Shown here one piece after another: positions 33,009 through 42,575 of a DNA stretch of 64,000 nucleotides (position 1 is its first letter; each line of letters starts with the position of its first letter). Position numbers and translations under genes: made by a program. Source of the stretch: an uncultured Pseudoteredinibacter sp. Lineage in GTDB: Bacteria > Pseudomonadota > Gammaproteobacteria > Pseudomonadales > Cellvibrionaceae. Under the pieces are notes generated by a model. That model saw only the letters and a list, made by a program, of their open reading frames with translations, was not told where the DNA came from and did not search any database. The stretch covers positions 62,001 through 126,000 of the forward strand of contig NZ_CANMSS010000010.1 of the NCBI RefSeq assembly GCF_947500695.1. The letters are read 5' to 3'.

Positions 33009-33047
33009 CTTTGGCATCTTACGCCAAAGGCTCCCTTGTCTTATAAT
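33009..33047 (+). promoter_or_regulatory. Hairpin and -10-like box upstream of ilvA
   Basis: CTTTGGC-ATCTTAC-GCCAAAG (33009-33029) is followed by TATAAT at 33042-33047, 44 bp before the ilvA start. No good -35 box is present at 17 bp. The hairpin could be a repressor site for either divergent gene. Confidence 0.4.
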
Positions 33048-33090
33048 TTGTCACCATTATTAGCTAATTTTTGATCAGTTGTCGAGCCTT

Positions 33091-34602
33091 ATGCCAGAGA
33101 GTTACGTAAAAAGAATACTAGATGCCCGCATCTACGATGTGGCCCGTGAAACCCAATTAGATGAGGCACCTCTGATTTCGGCTCGAATTAACAATAATGT
33201 GCTGATTAAAAGGGAAGATTTACAACCCGTTTTTTCCTTTAAAATCCGCGGTGCTTTTAACAAGCTTAGATTGCTAAGTGATGAGGAAAAAGCTCGTGGT
33301 GTAATTGCCGCTTCAGCAGGTAACCATGCCCAAGGCCTAGCGCTGAGCGCCAAAGCCTTAGGGGTAAAAGCCACAATTGTGATGCCTAAGACAACTCCGG
33401 CTATTAAAGTGGACGCCGTGCGCCGTCGTGGTGCAAAAGTAGTGCTCCATGGTGATGCTTATGATGGTGCAGCTGCTCACGCTAACAAGTTGGTGGAAGA
33501 GCAGGGGCTGACCTATATCCACCCTTTCGATGACCCAGATGTTATTGCCGGCCAGGGCACGGTGGCGATGGAGATATTGCGTCAACACCCAGCTAAGATC
33601 GATGCCATTTATATCCCAGTGGGCGGCGGCGGCCTATGCGCTGGTATGGCCGCCTATATCAAATACGTTCGCCCCGAAATCAAGGTTTATGCGGTAGAGC
33701 CAGAAGATGCCGCCTGCTTAAAGCTAGCTATGGAAAAGGGCCGTCGAGCCACTTTGTCTGAGGTGGGTATTTTTGCGGATGGTGTGGCAGTAGCGCAGAT
33801 TGGTAAAGAAACTTATCGAGTGCTCAAAGACAGCGTCGATGGCGTGATTACGGCGAATGCCGATGAGATGTGTGCGGCGATAAAAGACATCTTTGAAGAT
33901 ACTCGCTCAATCGCTGAGCCCGCGGGTGCATTATCTCTAGCCGGCTTGAAAAAACATGTCGCTGAGCAGGGCTGGGAAGATAAAACCGTGATAGCCATTG
34001 CCAGTGGAGCGAATACTAACTTTGATCGTCTGCGTTATATTTCTGAGCGTACCGAGATTGGTGAAAAGCGCGAAGCAATGTTGACGGTGACTCTACCTGA
34101 GAAAGCTGGGGCATTTCGCAAGCTAAGTCGAGCCATAGGTCGTCGCGGCATTACGGAATTCAACTATCGCTATGGCTCCCATGAGCAGGCCCATGTCTTG
34201 GTTGGGGTTCAAGTGCTTGATGACGAAGGGCGTCATGCGTTAGTCGCAGAGCTACGTGATAAAGGTTATGAGGTCTGTGATATGACTGACAACGAGATGG
34301 CCAAATTGCATGTTCGCCATATGGTGGGCGGTCATGCTCCTCAAGTCGAAAATGAGCGTCTGTTTAGCTTTGAGTTTCCTGAGCGCCCAGGGGCAATGGA
34401 TAACTTTCTAAGTAAAACAGCGAGCCGCTGGAATATCTCTTTGTTTCATTACCGCAACCACGGTGCGGCCTATGGGCGAGTACTAGTCGGCCTTCAAGTA
34501 CCTAAAGAAGACAATAAGGAGCTATTGGCCTTATTGGATAGTTTGGAGTATCGCTATAGCGAAGAAACCGATAGCGAGGCCTATCGTTACTTCTTGAGCT
34601 AG
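33091..34602 (+). CDS. ilvA: Threonine dehydratase, biosynthetic
   Basis: PLP enzyme that deaminates threonine to 2-oxobutyrate, the first step of isoleucine synthesis. The PLP lysine lies in VFSFKIRGAFNKL, and the glycine loop is PVGGGGLCAGMAAY. Two regulatory ACT-like domains occupy the last about 170 residues (EKREAMLTVTLPEKAGAF and ENERLFSFEFPERPGAM), which marks the biosynthetic, isoleucine-inhibited form rather than the catabolic one. I use ATG 33091 (MPESYVKRILDARIYDVA), which matches relatives; a TTG 12 bp upstream is possible. Length is 503 residues. It is next to nothing else for branched-chain synthesis. Confidence 0.96.
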   Translation: MPESYVKRILDARIYDVARETQLDEAPLISARINNNVLIKREDLQPVFSFKIRGAFNKLRLLSDEEKARGVIAASAGNHAQGLALSAKALGVKATIVMPKTTPAIKVDAVRRRGAKVVLHGDAYDGAAAHANKLVEEQGLTYIHPFDDPDVIAGQGTVAMEILRQHPAKIDAIYIPVGGGGLCAGMAAYIKYVRPEIKVYAVEPEDAACLKLAMEKGRRATLSEVGIFADGVAVAQIGKETYRVLKDSVDGVITANADEMCAAIKDIFEDTRSIAEPAGALSLAGLKKHVAEQGWEDKTVIAIASGANTNFDRLRYISERTEIGEKREAMLTVTLPEKAGAFRKLSRAIGRRGITEFNYRYGSHEQAHVLVGVQVLDDEGRHALVAELRDKGYEVCDMTDNEMAKLHVRHMVGGHAPQVENERLFSFEFPERPGAMDNFLSKTASRWNISLFHYRNHGAAYGRVLVGLQVPKEDNKELLALLDSLEYRYSEETDSEAYRYFLS

Positions 34603-34704
34603 TCATTGCTCCTGCGCACTCGTTCCTAAGCTTTTGTGCTAAGGATAGATCTGTTTATTGCTTGACCTTTCTGGGACGCGCGAGTACTGTGCGCCCCCTG
34701 CTTT

Positions 34705-34835
34705 GGTGCCTGCCAGCCCTCTCTTATGGGCTTGGGTAGGTTAAACGGGAAGCTTGGTGCGTCAATTTTGTTGGCTATTCCAGCGCTGCCCCCGCAACGG
34801 TGAAACGACATATGTCGTGAAGCCCGATACCGGCC
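34705..34835 (+). promoter_or_regulatory. Cobalamin riboswitch
   Basis: Matches the adenosylcobalamin aptamer: GGTGCC at the 5' side, AAACGGGAA with a following GGTGCG, the B12-box CAGCGCTGCCCCCGCAACGG, and the 3' closing AGCCCGATACCGGCC. The layout is the Pseudomonas type. It lies about 130 bp upstream of btuB and would lower its expression when cobalamin is plentiful. Confidence 0.95.
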
Positions 34836-34865
34836 TTCGCAGAGTCTAAATATTAACGATGAAGC

Positions 34866-34957
34866 GGAGGGCTTTATCAGTGAACGCCAAGTGCAGCCGC
34901 TTAGCTTAGCACTTGTCCGAGCCTGTTCCCTCCCTCAGTCCGAGTGTTTGATTGAGG
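34866..34957 (+). promoter_or_regulatory. Riboswitch expression platform with Shine-Dalgarno hairpin
   Basis: CCTCAGTC (34933-34940) can pair with GATTGAGG (34950-34957), an 8-bp stem with one G-U pair that buries the GAGG ribosome site of btuB. GGAGGG (34866-34871) can pair with CCCTCC (34928-34933), and CAAGTGC/GCACTTG (34888-34915) forms a hairpin between them. Translation control is therefore likely. Pairing is read by eye, not folded. Confidence 0.6.
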
Positions 34958-34964
34958 ATCTATA

Positions 34965-36809
34965 ATGCAATTTTCTAAGTTACTTTTCGTCAAATCTGTT
35001 TTGGCGCTGGCTGTTACAGCCAATACTCACGCTGCTAAAGAAAGCAAAATTGAAGAAATGATTGTTGTGGCTAACCGCATTGAAGTGCCGCTTCGGCAGC
35101 AATCGGCGGCAGTCAGTGTCGTCGATGCCGCAACCATTGAGCTACGCGGTCACGCAAGTCTAATGGATGTCTTGCGCAGCGAACCTGCAATTAATGTTAG
35201 CAACTCTGGTGGTGCAGGTAAGGCCTCAGCTTTACGTATTCGTGGTGAAGAAGGTTACCGTACCAAGGTATTTATCGACGGCATCGATGTGTCGGACCCT
35301 ACCGGTACCCAAATTGGCCCGCAGATTCAGCACATTAGCAGCGCCGGTATATCACGAGTTGAGATTCTTCGTGGTGCTCAAGGCTTGGTTTACGGTGCTG
35401 ATGCTGGTGGTGTTATCTTGATTGATAGCCGCTCTGATAAAGCTGGCTTAAGTGGTGCGTTGCAAGCTGAAGTTGGGCGTTACGATACTCAGAATTGGGC
35501 GGCTAATGTGGCTGTACGTGAACAACAGGGTGATATTAGCCTTGCTGTTTCGAAGCAGAATACCGATGGCTTTAACGCGCGCACTATCGATACCACTGGC
35601 GAACTCGACGGTTATGAAAATACCACGGCTCATGTCCATGGCGGTTTGAATTTCGCTGATGGCTGGCGCGTAAGCACTACTTTGCGTGATGTGGATTCTA
35701 GCGCTGGCTACGATGGTTTTAGCTCCACGAGCAATCATGTTAACTTTGCCAACTATGAGCAACGTGCAGCTCGTTTTGCGCTTAGCAAAAAAGGTACGCA
35801 GTGGGATCATGAGTTGGCCTATAGTAAAAACGAAACTCAGCGTGAAAATATCACCGATTTTCCCTTTGAGGCTGATGGTGAAATCGAAGAATTACAATAC
35901 CTAGGTGCCTGGAAAGGCGAGCAGAATACCTTGGTGTTTGGTGTCGAGCGTGAGACTCAAGAAGACACTCTGAACCGAAAAGAGCGAGATCAAGATTCGG
36001 TATATGTTGATTGGCAATGGCAAAATGACAATAAATTGTTTATCAATGCAGGTGTGCGTCATGACGATAATGATGACTTTGGTACGCACAATAGTTATCG
36101 CTTAGGAGCTGCCTACTTAATCCCAACCGCTCTGGGTGAGTTAAAGCTGAAAAGCAGCTGGGGAACAGGCTTCCGTGCACCTAGCTTGTCTGAGCTGGCC
36201 TACAATCGCCGTGAATTTGCGCCACCATCAATCCTAGAAGTCAATCTGCAAGAAGAAAAAACCGATAGCTACGATCTAGGTGTTCAGCTGTTCCTAGAAG
36301 GTGGTGGTCAGCTAGAAGTCGTGTATTTCGATCAAACAGTAGAAAACGAAATCTACTTCGATCTGCAGACCTTTAGTGGATACCTACAGGGTAACGGCGA
36401 AAGCCGATCTAAAGGTGTCGAGCTAAGTTTCCAGAAAGACCTTAGCGAGCAGCTGTATGTATACAGCAATGCTACCTATAACGATACCGAAACCGTGCCT
36501 AACAGCGCTGGCGTACGAGAGCAGCGTACTCGTCGCCCGAGAGTGTTGTTTAACGCCGGTTTAGATTACCGCTTTTGGAATGATAGTGTGGTGTTGAGCA
36601 GTAACTTCCGTCATGTGGCAGGTCAACGTGATAGCTCTGTCGAGCTTGATGATTACCAAGTTCTAGATGTATCGTTACGTTGGATGGCGACCGAGCATAT
36701 TGATTTGTTTGTGCGAGCTGAAAATGCCTTTGATGAAGACTATCAAGAGGTTAACAGCTATAACTCTTCTGGCGCGGCCGTGTATGCGGGTTTTAAATTA
36801 AGCTTGTAA
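34965..36809 (+). CDS. btuB: TonB-dependent cobalamin receptor BtuB
   Basis: Outer-membrane beta-barrel for active uptake of cobalamins. A 23-residue signal peptide (ALAVTANTHA) precedes a TonB box-like IEEMIVVANRIEVP, the plug domain with LRIRGEEGYRTKVFIDGIDVSDPTG, and a barrel ending in AAVYAGFKLSL with a C-terminal Leu rather than Phe. At 614 residues it equals E. coli BtuB in size. The upstream cobalamin riboswitch and the downstream btuCDF genes make the substrate assignment strong. Start ATG 34965 with GAGG eight bases upstream. Confidence 0.95.
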   Translation: MQFSKLLFVKSVLALAVTANTHAAKESKIEEMIVVANRIEVPLRQQSAAVSVVDAATIELRGHASLMDVLRSEPAINVSNSGGAGKASALRIRGEEGYRTKVFIDGIDVSDPTGTQIGPQIQHISSAGISRVEILRGAQGLVYGADAGGVILIDSRSDKAGLSGALQAEVGRYDTQNWAANVAVREQQGDISLAVSKQNTDGFNARTIDTTGELDGYENTTAHVHGGLNFADGWRVSTTLRDVDSSAGYDGFSSTSNHVNFANYEQRAARFALSKKGTQWDHELAYSKNETQRENITDFPFEADGEIEELQYLGAWKGEQNTLVFGVERETQEDTLNRKERDQDSVYVDWQWQNDNKLFINAGVRHDDNDDFGTHNSYRLGAAYLIPTALGELKLKSSWGTGFRAPSLSELAYNRREFAPPSILEVNLQEEKTDSYDLGVQLFLEGGGQLEVVYFDQTVENEIYFDLQTFSGYLQGNGESRSKGVELSFQKDLSEQLYVYSNATYNDTETVPNSAGVREQRTRRPRVLFNAGLDYRFWNDSVVLSSNFRHVAGQRDSSVELDDYQVLDVSLRWMATEHIDLFVRAENAFDEDYQEVNSYNSSGAAVYAGFKLSL

Positions 36810-36847
36810 GTTCCTGCGTAGATTAGGAAACATGGGGTATAGAAGGT

Positions 36848-37861
36848 ATGCATAGAGAAACCGCAAAGCGAACTCTCTATTTGCAGTTGATCCTTCTACT
36901 GCCCCTCTCCCTATTGGCGCTCTGTATCGGTACGGAGCCTTCTTCCATTTCAGATGCGCTACAAGCTTTGCTTGGCAAGGCGAATAATACCGAGCAACTC
37001 ATCATTCGAGACATCCGTTTGCCGCGCTTGCTACTGGCCTTGCTGGTTGGTGCTATGCTGGCAAGCTGTGGCACAGCTTGCCAGGGTTTGTTTCGAAACC
37101 CTCTTGCGGATCCGAGTTTGATTGGCGTGAGTGCAGGCGCTTCGATGGGGGCCAGCTTATGTATTGTGTTTGCGGCGGCGGTATTTGATATTCCAGTAAG
37201 CTTTCTATTGATAGCGATAAGCGCCTTTCTCGGCGGTGCGTTGGCGAGCTTCTTGGTCTATCGATTATCTTTGGGCGATTATGGAACATCCGTCGCCATG
37301 ATGTTGCTGGCGGGCATTGCGGTGAGCGCACTTGCTGGTGCGATATCGAGTTTCAGTGAGTTCTACTCAGATAACGAGCAGTTAAGAAGAATCAGTATTT
37401 GGCAAATGGGAAATCTATCTGGTAGCAGTAGCATGCAGCGCTGGGGGATGTTTGCTCTGTTGGGCATCGTGCTTGTCTTGTTACAGGTAAATGCTAAAAA
37501 GCTAAACGCATTACTATTGGGTGAATCTGAGGCAAGGCACTTGGGGGTGAATGTTGATGGCTTGAAGCTGCTGGTTGTATTTCTGGTTGCCGCTGGCTTG
37601 GGTTTGTCTGTTGCCTTGGCGGGTATTATCAGCTTTATTGGCTTGGTTGTGCCTCACATCATGCGCTTATTGGTAGGCCCAGATCATCGATTTTTAATCA
37701 TAAATTCGGCCCTAGGTGGTGCTTTGTTGTTGTTGCTGGCAGATACCTTAGCTCGCACCATCGTTTTGCCAACTGAGCTGCCAGTTGGAGTTTTAACAGC
37801 TTTGCTAGGCGCTCCGTTTTTTCTGGTTTTATTACGCAATAAGCGCCAAAAAATACTATGA
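36848..37861 (+). CDS. btuC: Cobalamin ABC transporter permease BtuC
   Basis: Inner-membrane permease of the FecCD family, 337 residues with about ten hydrophobic helices. The family motif ACGTACQGLFRNPLADPSLIGVSAGAS-like stretch (here ASCGTACQGLFRNPLADPSL) and GLVVPHIMRLLVGPDH near residues 275-290, where BtuD docks, are clear. ATG 36848 has AGAAGG upstream. Its TGA stop overlaps the btuD ATG by 4 bp, so the two are translationally coupled. The position after btuB under the riboswitch supports B12 rather than siderophore transport. Confidence 0.94.
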   Translation: MHRETAKRTLYLQLILLLPLSLLALCIGTEPSSISDALQALLGKANNTEQLIIRDIRLPRLLLALLVGAMLASCGTACQGLFRNPLADPSLIGVSAGASMGASLCIVFAAAVFDIPVSFLLIAISAFLGGALASFLVYRLSLGDYGTSVAMMLLAGIAVSALAGAISSFSEFYSDNEQLRRISIWQMGNLSGSSSMQRWGMFALLGIVLVLLQVNAKKLNALLLGESEARHLGVNVDGLKLLVVFLVAAGLGLSVALAGIISFIGLVVPHIMRLLVGPDHRFLIINSALGGALLLLLADTLARTIVLPTELPVGVLTALLGAPFFLVLLRNKRQKIL

Positions 37862-38679
37862 ATAGCTCATTGCACGAAAGTAGTGAAATGCCGTTGAAGC
37901 AATTCGCCTGCCTTGAGGCACAGAGTGTATCTTTGATTCGCTCTGGTAATGAGGTGCTAAAGGATATTAGTTTTTCGGCCTGCGCAGGTGAGCTGGTCGT
38001 AATCATTGGTCCTAACGGTGCTGGCAAATCCAGTCTATTAAAGACAATGTCAGGGGAGCTTAAGCCTTCGAAGGGTGTTGTCTATATCCATGAGCAAGAA
38101 ATTGATCAGCTAGAGCTCTCACAGAGAGCGCAAAGCTTGGCGGTGTTGTCTCAGCATGCTAGCTTGAATTTTCCGTTTTCTGTCTCTGAGGTTGTGGAGA
38201 TGGGTAGAATGCCATTCGCAACCGGCAGCACCTATGATCAAGATGTTTGTTATAAGGCCATGAAGGCCTTCGATTGCTACGATTATCGTGATCGTATATA
38301 TACTCAGCTATCTGGTGGTGAGCAACAGAGGGCTCAGTTGGCCAGGGTGTTCGCTCAAGCTTGGCCGACATCCAATTACCTACCCCTATATGTCTTTTTG
38401 GATGAGCCCAATAGCTCATTAGACCTGAGCCACCAAAAAATGTTGCTAGAGGCTTGTCGTCAAAGATCTGAAAGCAATGCGGTACTTATTCTGGTTTTGC
38501 ACGACTTGAATTTGGCCTGCCAATACGCCGATCGTATTTTACTTCTGGATAACGGCCGACTTCGAGCCAATGGCAAGCCTTGGGAAGTATGCACTGAATC
38601 CATGCTCAGTGAAGTCTATAAAGTCGATGTGAACGTTGTTCAACATCCAAAAAAAGATTGCCCGGCGGTGTATTTATGA
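37858..38679 (+). CDS. btuD: Cobalamin ABC transporter ATPase BtuD
   Basis: ATPase of the vitamin B12 importer. All nucleotide-binding motifs are present: Walker A GPNGAGKSS, the signature LSGGEQQRAQLAR, Walker B YVFLDEPNSSLD and the His switch LVLHDLNLAC. At 273 residues it is like HmuV/BtuD-type proteins. It overlaps btuC by ATGA and its own TGA overlaps btuF by the same pattern. A haem importer role (HmuV) would be the alternative but the riboswitch and cob genes argue against it. The protein has a roughly 20-residue N-terminal extension; Met11 could be the true start. Confidence 0.93.
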   Translation: MNSSLHESSEMPLKQFACLEAQSVSLIRSGNEVLKDISFSACAGELVVIIGPNGAGKSSLLKTMSGELKPSKGVVYIHEQEIDQLELSQRAQSLAVLSQHASLNFPFSVSEVVEMGRMPFATGSTYDQDVCYKAMKAFDCYDYRDRIYTQLSGGEQQRAQLARVFAQAWPTSNYLPLYVFLDEPNSSLDLSHQKMLLEACRQRSESNAVLILVLHDLNLACQYADRILLLDNGRLRANGKPWEVCTESMLSEVYKVDVNVVQHPKKDCPAVYL

Positions 38680-39569
38680 TTTTTAAACGATTGCCTTGCA
38701 GTGGCTTAAGAAAGTACTTGTTGCTTTCACTGTTACTGTTTCAGCTGGCGCCTAAGGCTATATGGGCCAGTGAATTACCCGTTCTAGCCGAACCCGCTAA
38801 AAGAATTGTCGCTTTGGCGCCGCACTTAGTTGAAGTTATTTATGAGGTGGGTGCGGGAGATCGGCTCGTTGCCGCAGTTGACTATAGTAATTATCCAGAA
38901 GCGGCCAAGGTCTTACCCAGAGTTGGGGGTTACACTGGGGTCAGTGTTGAGGCAGTGGTGCGTTTGAATCCCGACCTGATATTGGCATGGAAAAGTGGAA
39001 ACTCTGAGAAGCACCTTAAGCAGCTCGAAGCCTTAGGTTTTCAGGTTTATTATTCTGAGCCCAAGAAACTAGAAGATATTGCCACACTGATGGAAGATGT
39101 AAGCCGATTGACAGCCAGTAAAGCAGGTGCTGTTAAGGTTGCAAAGTTTCGAGAAGAGTTGGCGCAGTTAAAAAGGCTATATAAATCGCAAGATAAAGTT
39201 TCGGTTTTCTATCAGGTTTGGAATCAACCGCTACAAAGTCTAAATGGCCAGAGTATAGTCAGCGATGTTATCGATTTATGTGGTGGGCGAAATGTATTTC
39301 ACAATGCTAAGAGTATTGCGCCAAAGCTGAGTGTCGAAACCGTGCTGCGTAAAAACCCAGATGTTATCGTTGCAAGTGGGATGGGTGAAGAGAGGCCTGA
39401 GTGGCTGGATGAATGGAAGCAGTGGCCTAGCTTGAGTGCCGTGAAAAATAATCACTTGTTTTTTGTTCCGCCAGATCTAATTCAAAGGCATTCCCCTCGT
39501 TTGCTAGAGGGCGCAAGCATATTATGCGAACAGCTGTCTTTTGTAAGGCAACAAAAAGCGAAGAAATAG
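38676..39569 (+). CDS. btuF: Cobalamin-binding periplasmic protein BtuF
   Basis: Periplasmic substrate-binding protein that hands cobalamin to BtuCD. The signal peptide is about residues 1-31 (YLLLSLLLFQLAPKAIWA), followed by a two-lobe helical-backbone fold: RIVALAPHLVEVIYEVGAGDRLVAAVDYSNYPEAA and VSVEAVVRLNPDLILAW are typical BtuF segments. The start ATG 38676 overlaps the btuD stop as ATGA; an earlier in-frame TTG is not needed. 297 residues. It is followed 30 bp later by cobO. Confidence 0.93.
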   Translation: MIFKRLPCSGLRKYLLLSLLLFQLAPKAIWASELPVLAEPAKRIVALAPHLVEVIYEVGAGDRLVAAVDYSNYPEAAKVLPRVGGYTGVSVEAVVRLNPDLILAWKSGNSEKHLKQLEALGFQVYYSEPKKLEDIATLMEDVSRLTASKAGAVKVAKFREELAQLKRLYKSQDKVSVFYQVWNQPLQSLNGQSIVSDVIDLCGGRNVFHNAKSIAPKLSVETVLRKNPDVIVASGMGEERPEWLDEWKQWPSLSAVKNNHLFFVPPDLIQRHSPRLLEGASILCEQLSFVRQQKAKK

Positions 39570-39599
39570 TATCGAGTCAAACGTATTGGGTGATTAAAG

Positions 39600-40202
39600 A
39601 TGACTGAAGATAAAGATCAGCGCCATAAAAAGCGTATGCAACAGCGCAAGGAAATCGTGGATGCCGGTGTTGCTAGGGCCCAGGAAGATAAGGGCGTATT
39701 TATTGTGCTAAGTGGTGACGGTAAAGGCAAGAGCAGTTCAGGCTTTGGTACCGTGCTTAGGGCTCTAGGTCACGGTTATAAAGTGGCTGTGGTGCAATTC
39801 ATCAAAGGCACCTGGGAGTGTGGTGAGCGCAATATGCTGGAAAATATGCCCGACGTAGACTTTCATGTCATGGGTACTGGATTTACTTGGGAAACTCAGG
39901 ATGATGAAAAAGATAAGCTTGCGGCCCAAAAGGTTTGGCAGGAAGCCAAGTCGGCATTTAATAACCCGGATATACATTTGGTGTTGTTGGATGAGATGAC
40001 CTACGCCTTGAATTATAAATGGTTAGATAAAGATGAAGTGCTAGAGACCATTGCCAATAGGCCAGAAAAACAAAGTGTGATTATCACTGGGCGTGGTGCA
40101 AAGAAATATCTGCAAGATGCCTGTGATACCTATAGTGAAATTAAAGCCGTAAAGCATGCATTTCAGGCGGGTATCAAAGCTCAAAAAGGTATTGAGTGGT
40201 AA
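39600..40202 (+). CDS. cobO: Cob(I)yrinic acid a,c-diamide adenosyltransferase
   Basis: Adds the 5'-deoxyadenosyl group from ATP to cob(I)alamin or its precursors (CobO/BtuR/CobA type). The inverted P-loop [15 protein letters not shown] near residues 38-52 and the motif [15 protein letters not shown] are diagnostic, and the end [19 protein letters not shown] is the family C-terminus. 200 residues, start ATG 39600. It follows the uptake genes and is 4 bp from cobQ, so imported corrinoids are adenosylated by the same operon. Confidence 0.95.
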   Translation: MTEDKDQRHKKRMQQRKEIVDAGVARAQEDKGVFIVLSGDGKGKSSSGFGTVLRALGHGYKVAVVQFIKGTWECGERNMLENMPDVDFHVMGTGFTWETQDDEKDKLAAQKVWQEAKSAFNNPDIHLVLLDEMTYALNYKWLDKDEVLETIANRPEKQSVIITGRGAKKYLQDACDTYSEIKAVKHAFQAGIKAQKGIEW

Positions 40203-40206
40203 CTCA

Positions 40207-41700
40207 GTGAAGCTAGATTTTAAGAAATTTAGCAGCTCTGCTCTAATGGTGCAGGGGACTACCTCGGATGCAGGTAAGAGCACGATGGTGGCAGCGCTAT
40301 GCCGGATATTTTCCAATCAAGGTAAGTCTATCGCACCATTTAAGCCACAAAATATGGCATTGAATAGCGCAGTCACTGAAGATGGCGGCGAAATAGGTCG
40401 CGCACAAGCAGTACAGGCAGAAGCGGCTAGGGTGCCAGCCCACACCGATATGAATCCGGTTTTGCTAAAGCCCAGTACGGATACTGGCGCCCAGGTTATA
40501 GTGCAAGGTCATTCTATTGGCGATATGCAGGCCTTAGATTATCACCACTATAAAAGCACCGCGAAGCAAGCGGTTTTGGAATCTTTTGCGCGATTACAAG
40601 ATAGCTATCAATGGCTATTTGTAGAAGGAGCAGGAAGCCCCGCGGAAATTAATTTGCGTGAAGGTGATATTGCCAATATGGGCTTTGCTGAGGCCGTAGA
40701 TTGCCCAGTTATTCTAATAGCGGATATCGACAAGGGAGGGGTATTTGCACACTTAGTAGGAACGCTAGAGTTGTTAAGTGAAACTGAGCAAAAACGTGTG
40801 GTCGGATTTGTGATCAATCGCTTTCGAGGCGATATTGCTTTGCTTGAGCCGGGTTTAGAATGGCTGGAAGAAAAAACTGGCAAACCCGTTTTAGCGGTTA
40901 TTCCTTATTTACACCACTTTCATCTAGAGGCCGAAGACGCGATAAGCGTCAAGCAGCAAGGAAAAGCCACGGATAACTTAAAAGTCTCTGTACTTGTTCT
41001 GCCTAAAATTTCAAATCATACAGATTTTGATCCTCTTGCTCTGCATCCGCAGGTTGAGCTTAGCTTTGTTGATTTAAAGTCGAGTTTGGAAGAGTGTGAT
41101 CTGCTGATTATTCCTGGCTCGAAGTCAGTACGTTCTGATTTGGCTTATTTACGGGAACAAGGCTGGGAAGATGCCATTAAACGACATCTTCGCTATGGCG
41201 GAAAGCTTTTGGGGATATGTGGCGGTTATCAAATGCTAGGTAATAGTATTAATGATCCGCTGGGCGTCGAGAGTGAAGCAGGGAGATGCTCAGCTTTGGG
41301 CTTGATCGATATGGATACCGAACTTTATGAGCGTAAAGAGCTGAGTAATCGTCAAGGAAATTTCTTTGATAGCGATATTGCGATCAGCGGTTATGAAATC
41401 CATATGGGTAAAAGTTCTGGCGCTGATTTAGAGCGGAGCCCTTTTTTTGAATTAGAGAGTGATCAGGGGCTAGAGCTAGAGGGCTTTCGCTCTGCTGACG
41501 GGCAAATATTGGGAACCTATTTGCACGGGTTGTTTAATGAAAGCTCGGCCCTTGAACAGTTATTGCGATGGGCGGGTTTGGAATCTGCCGAAGCGTTTAA
41601 TTATTTGGAGTTTCGCGAGCAAGAAATTGAACGTTTAGCTCAAACTACTCTTGAGGCCTTGGAGCAACGCGAAGCTGGCAGAGATTTATTGTCAATGTAG
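40207..41700 (+). CDS. cobQ: Cobyric acid synthase
   Basis: Glutamine- and ATP-dependent enzyme that amidates four side chains of adenosylcobyrinic acid a,c-diamide. The N-terminal synthetase part has [20 protein letters not shown] and the motif [11 protein letters not shown]; the C-terminal glutaminase part has the nucleophile in [11 protein letters not shown] and the late GTYLHGLF. I chose GTG 40207, four bases after the cobO stop with GAGTGG upstream; this gives MKLDFKKF. The frame is open back to 40156 inside cobO, and ATG 40246 just before the P-loop is another option. Length is about 497 residues. Confidence 0.93.
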   Translation: MKLDFKKFSSSALMVQGTTSDAGKSTMVAALCRIFSNQGKSIAPFKPQNMALNSAVTEDGGEIGRAQAVQAEAARVPAHTDMNPVLLKPSTDTGAQVIVQGHSIGDMQALDYHHYKSTAKQAVLESFARLQDSYQWLFVEGAGSPAEINLREGDIANMGFAEAVDCPVILIADIDKGGVFAHLVGTLELLSETEQKRVVGFVINRFRGDIALLEPGLEWLEEKTGKPVLAVIPYLHHFHLEAEDAISVKQQGKATDNLKVSVLVLPKISNHTDFDPLALHPQVELSFVDLKSSLEECDLLIIPGSKSVRSDLAYLREQGWEDAIKRHLRYGGKLLGICGGYQMLGNSINDPLGVESEAGRCSALGLIDMDTELYERKELSNRQGNFFDSDIAISGYEIHMGKSSGADLERSPFFELESDQGLELEGFRSADGQILGTYLHGLFNESSALEQLLRWAGLESAEAFNYLEFREQEIERLAQTTLEALEQREAGRDLLSM

Positions 41701-41761
41701 AGCTATACATTGGGCTTTGAATTTACTTGGCTGGTTCTAGATTGAAGTATGTAACTTACTC

Positions 41762-42547
41762 TTAGCCAGTGCTACAAAGTAAAACCAGTGCCGCCGCCTC
41801 AATAATTTCTACACTGGCCCCGGCTGTATCGCCCGTGCAGCCGCCAATCCTACTCATCATTAAGTGGCGAAGACCTAGCCAGATAAGCAGTAATATACCT
41901 AACTCGATTAAGCCTGCGGGCCAGAGCAGTACAAACAGGCTTAGATAAATTAAGAGGGCTAAGTTGATTACATTGGTTTTCTTCAAATCTAAAAAGCCTA
42001 AAGCTGAGCCTGATTCACTCACGTAGGGGCAGAACCTAAAAACAGCTATCGCCGAACAGCGGCCCAACATAAGGATGATGATTAAGCTGCTGGCTAAGTT
42101 GGTTGATCCAGTGCCACTTTGCTCGAATAAATGGAACAGTGCGCCATATTTAAGTAATAATAAGCAGATCACGGTAAATACAGCGCCGCTACCGCAACGC
42201 GGGTCTTTCATAATGGCCAGGCTGCGACTCTTATCGGCCAAGCCGCCAAGCCAGGCATCGGCTGAATCCGCTAAGCCATCGATATGTAAGCCGCCTGTTA
42301 TAAAAACCCAAGCACAAAGTAGGATGGCGGCGCTGACACTCGCAGGAAATTGGCTTGATAAAAATAGGCTTAGTACAGCGAGAAGGACGCCGAGTAATAA
42401 GCCTACCAAAGGGAAGAGGAGGCCGGATCGACGTTGGTCTTCAATTTTGTATTCCTTTAAGTGCGGCATGGGGATGCGGCTTAAAAACATAAAGGCGATG
42501 GCTAAACTGCGCCCGAATCCCGAAACTCGTTCCATATAGGGCCCCAT
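41762..42547 (-). CDS. cobS: Adenosylcobinamide-GDP ribazoletransferase (cobalamin synthase)
   Basis: Integral membrane enzyme joining adenosylcobinamide-GDP with alpha-ribazole(-phosphate), the final assembly step. Conserved: FLSRIPMPHL near the N-terminus, GLHIDGLADSADAWLGG, and MKDPRCGSGAVF, all of the CobS/CobV family. Several membrane helices follow. It has 261 residues from ATG 42547; Met5 is equally possible. It is the last gene of the cobU-cobT-cobC-cobS operon. It converges on cobQ over 61 bp with no clear terminator. Confidence 0.94.
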   Translation of the reverse strand: MGPYMERVSGFGRSLAIAFMFLSRIPMPHLKEYKIEDQRRSGLLFPLVGLLLGVLLAVLSLFLSSQFPASVSAAILLCAWVFITGGLHIDGLADSADAWLGGLADKSRSLAIMKDPRCGSGAVFTVICLLLLKYGALFHLFEQSGTGSTNLASSLIIILMLGRCSAIAVFRFCPYVSESGSALGFLDLKKTNVINLALLIYLSLFVLLWPAGLIELGILLLIWLGLRHLMMSRIGGCTGDTAGASVEIIEAAALVLLCSTG

Positions 42548-42575
42548 TAAAAACAGATGATAAAAGTGGTCAAAC

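Noticed and set aside
40156-40206. Upstream start of cobQ inside cobO
   Set aside because: The added 17 residues are not family-like, and a GTG four bases after the cobO stop has a plausible ribosome site.
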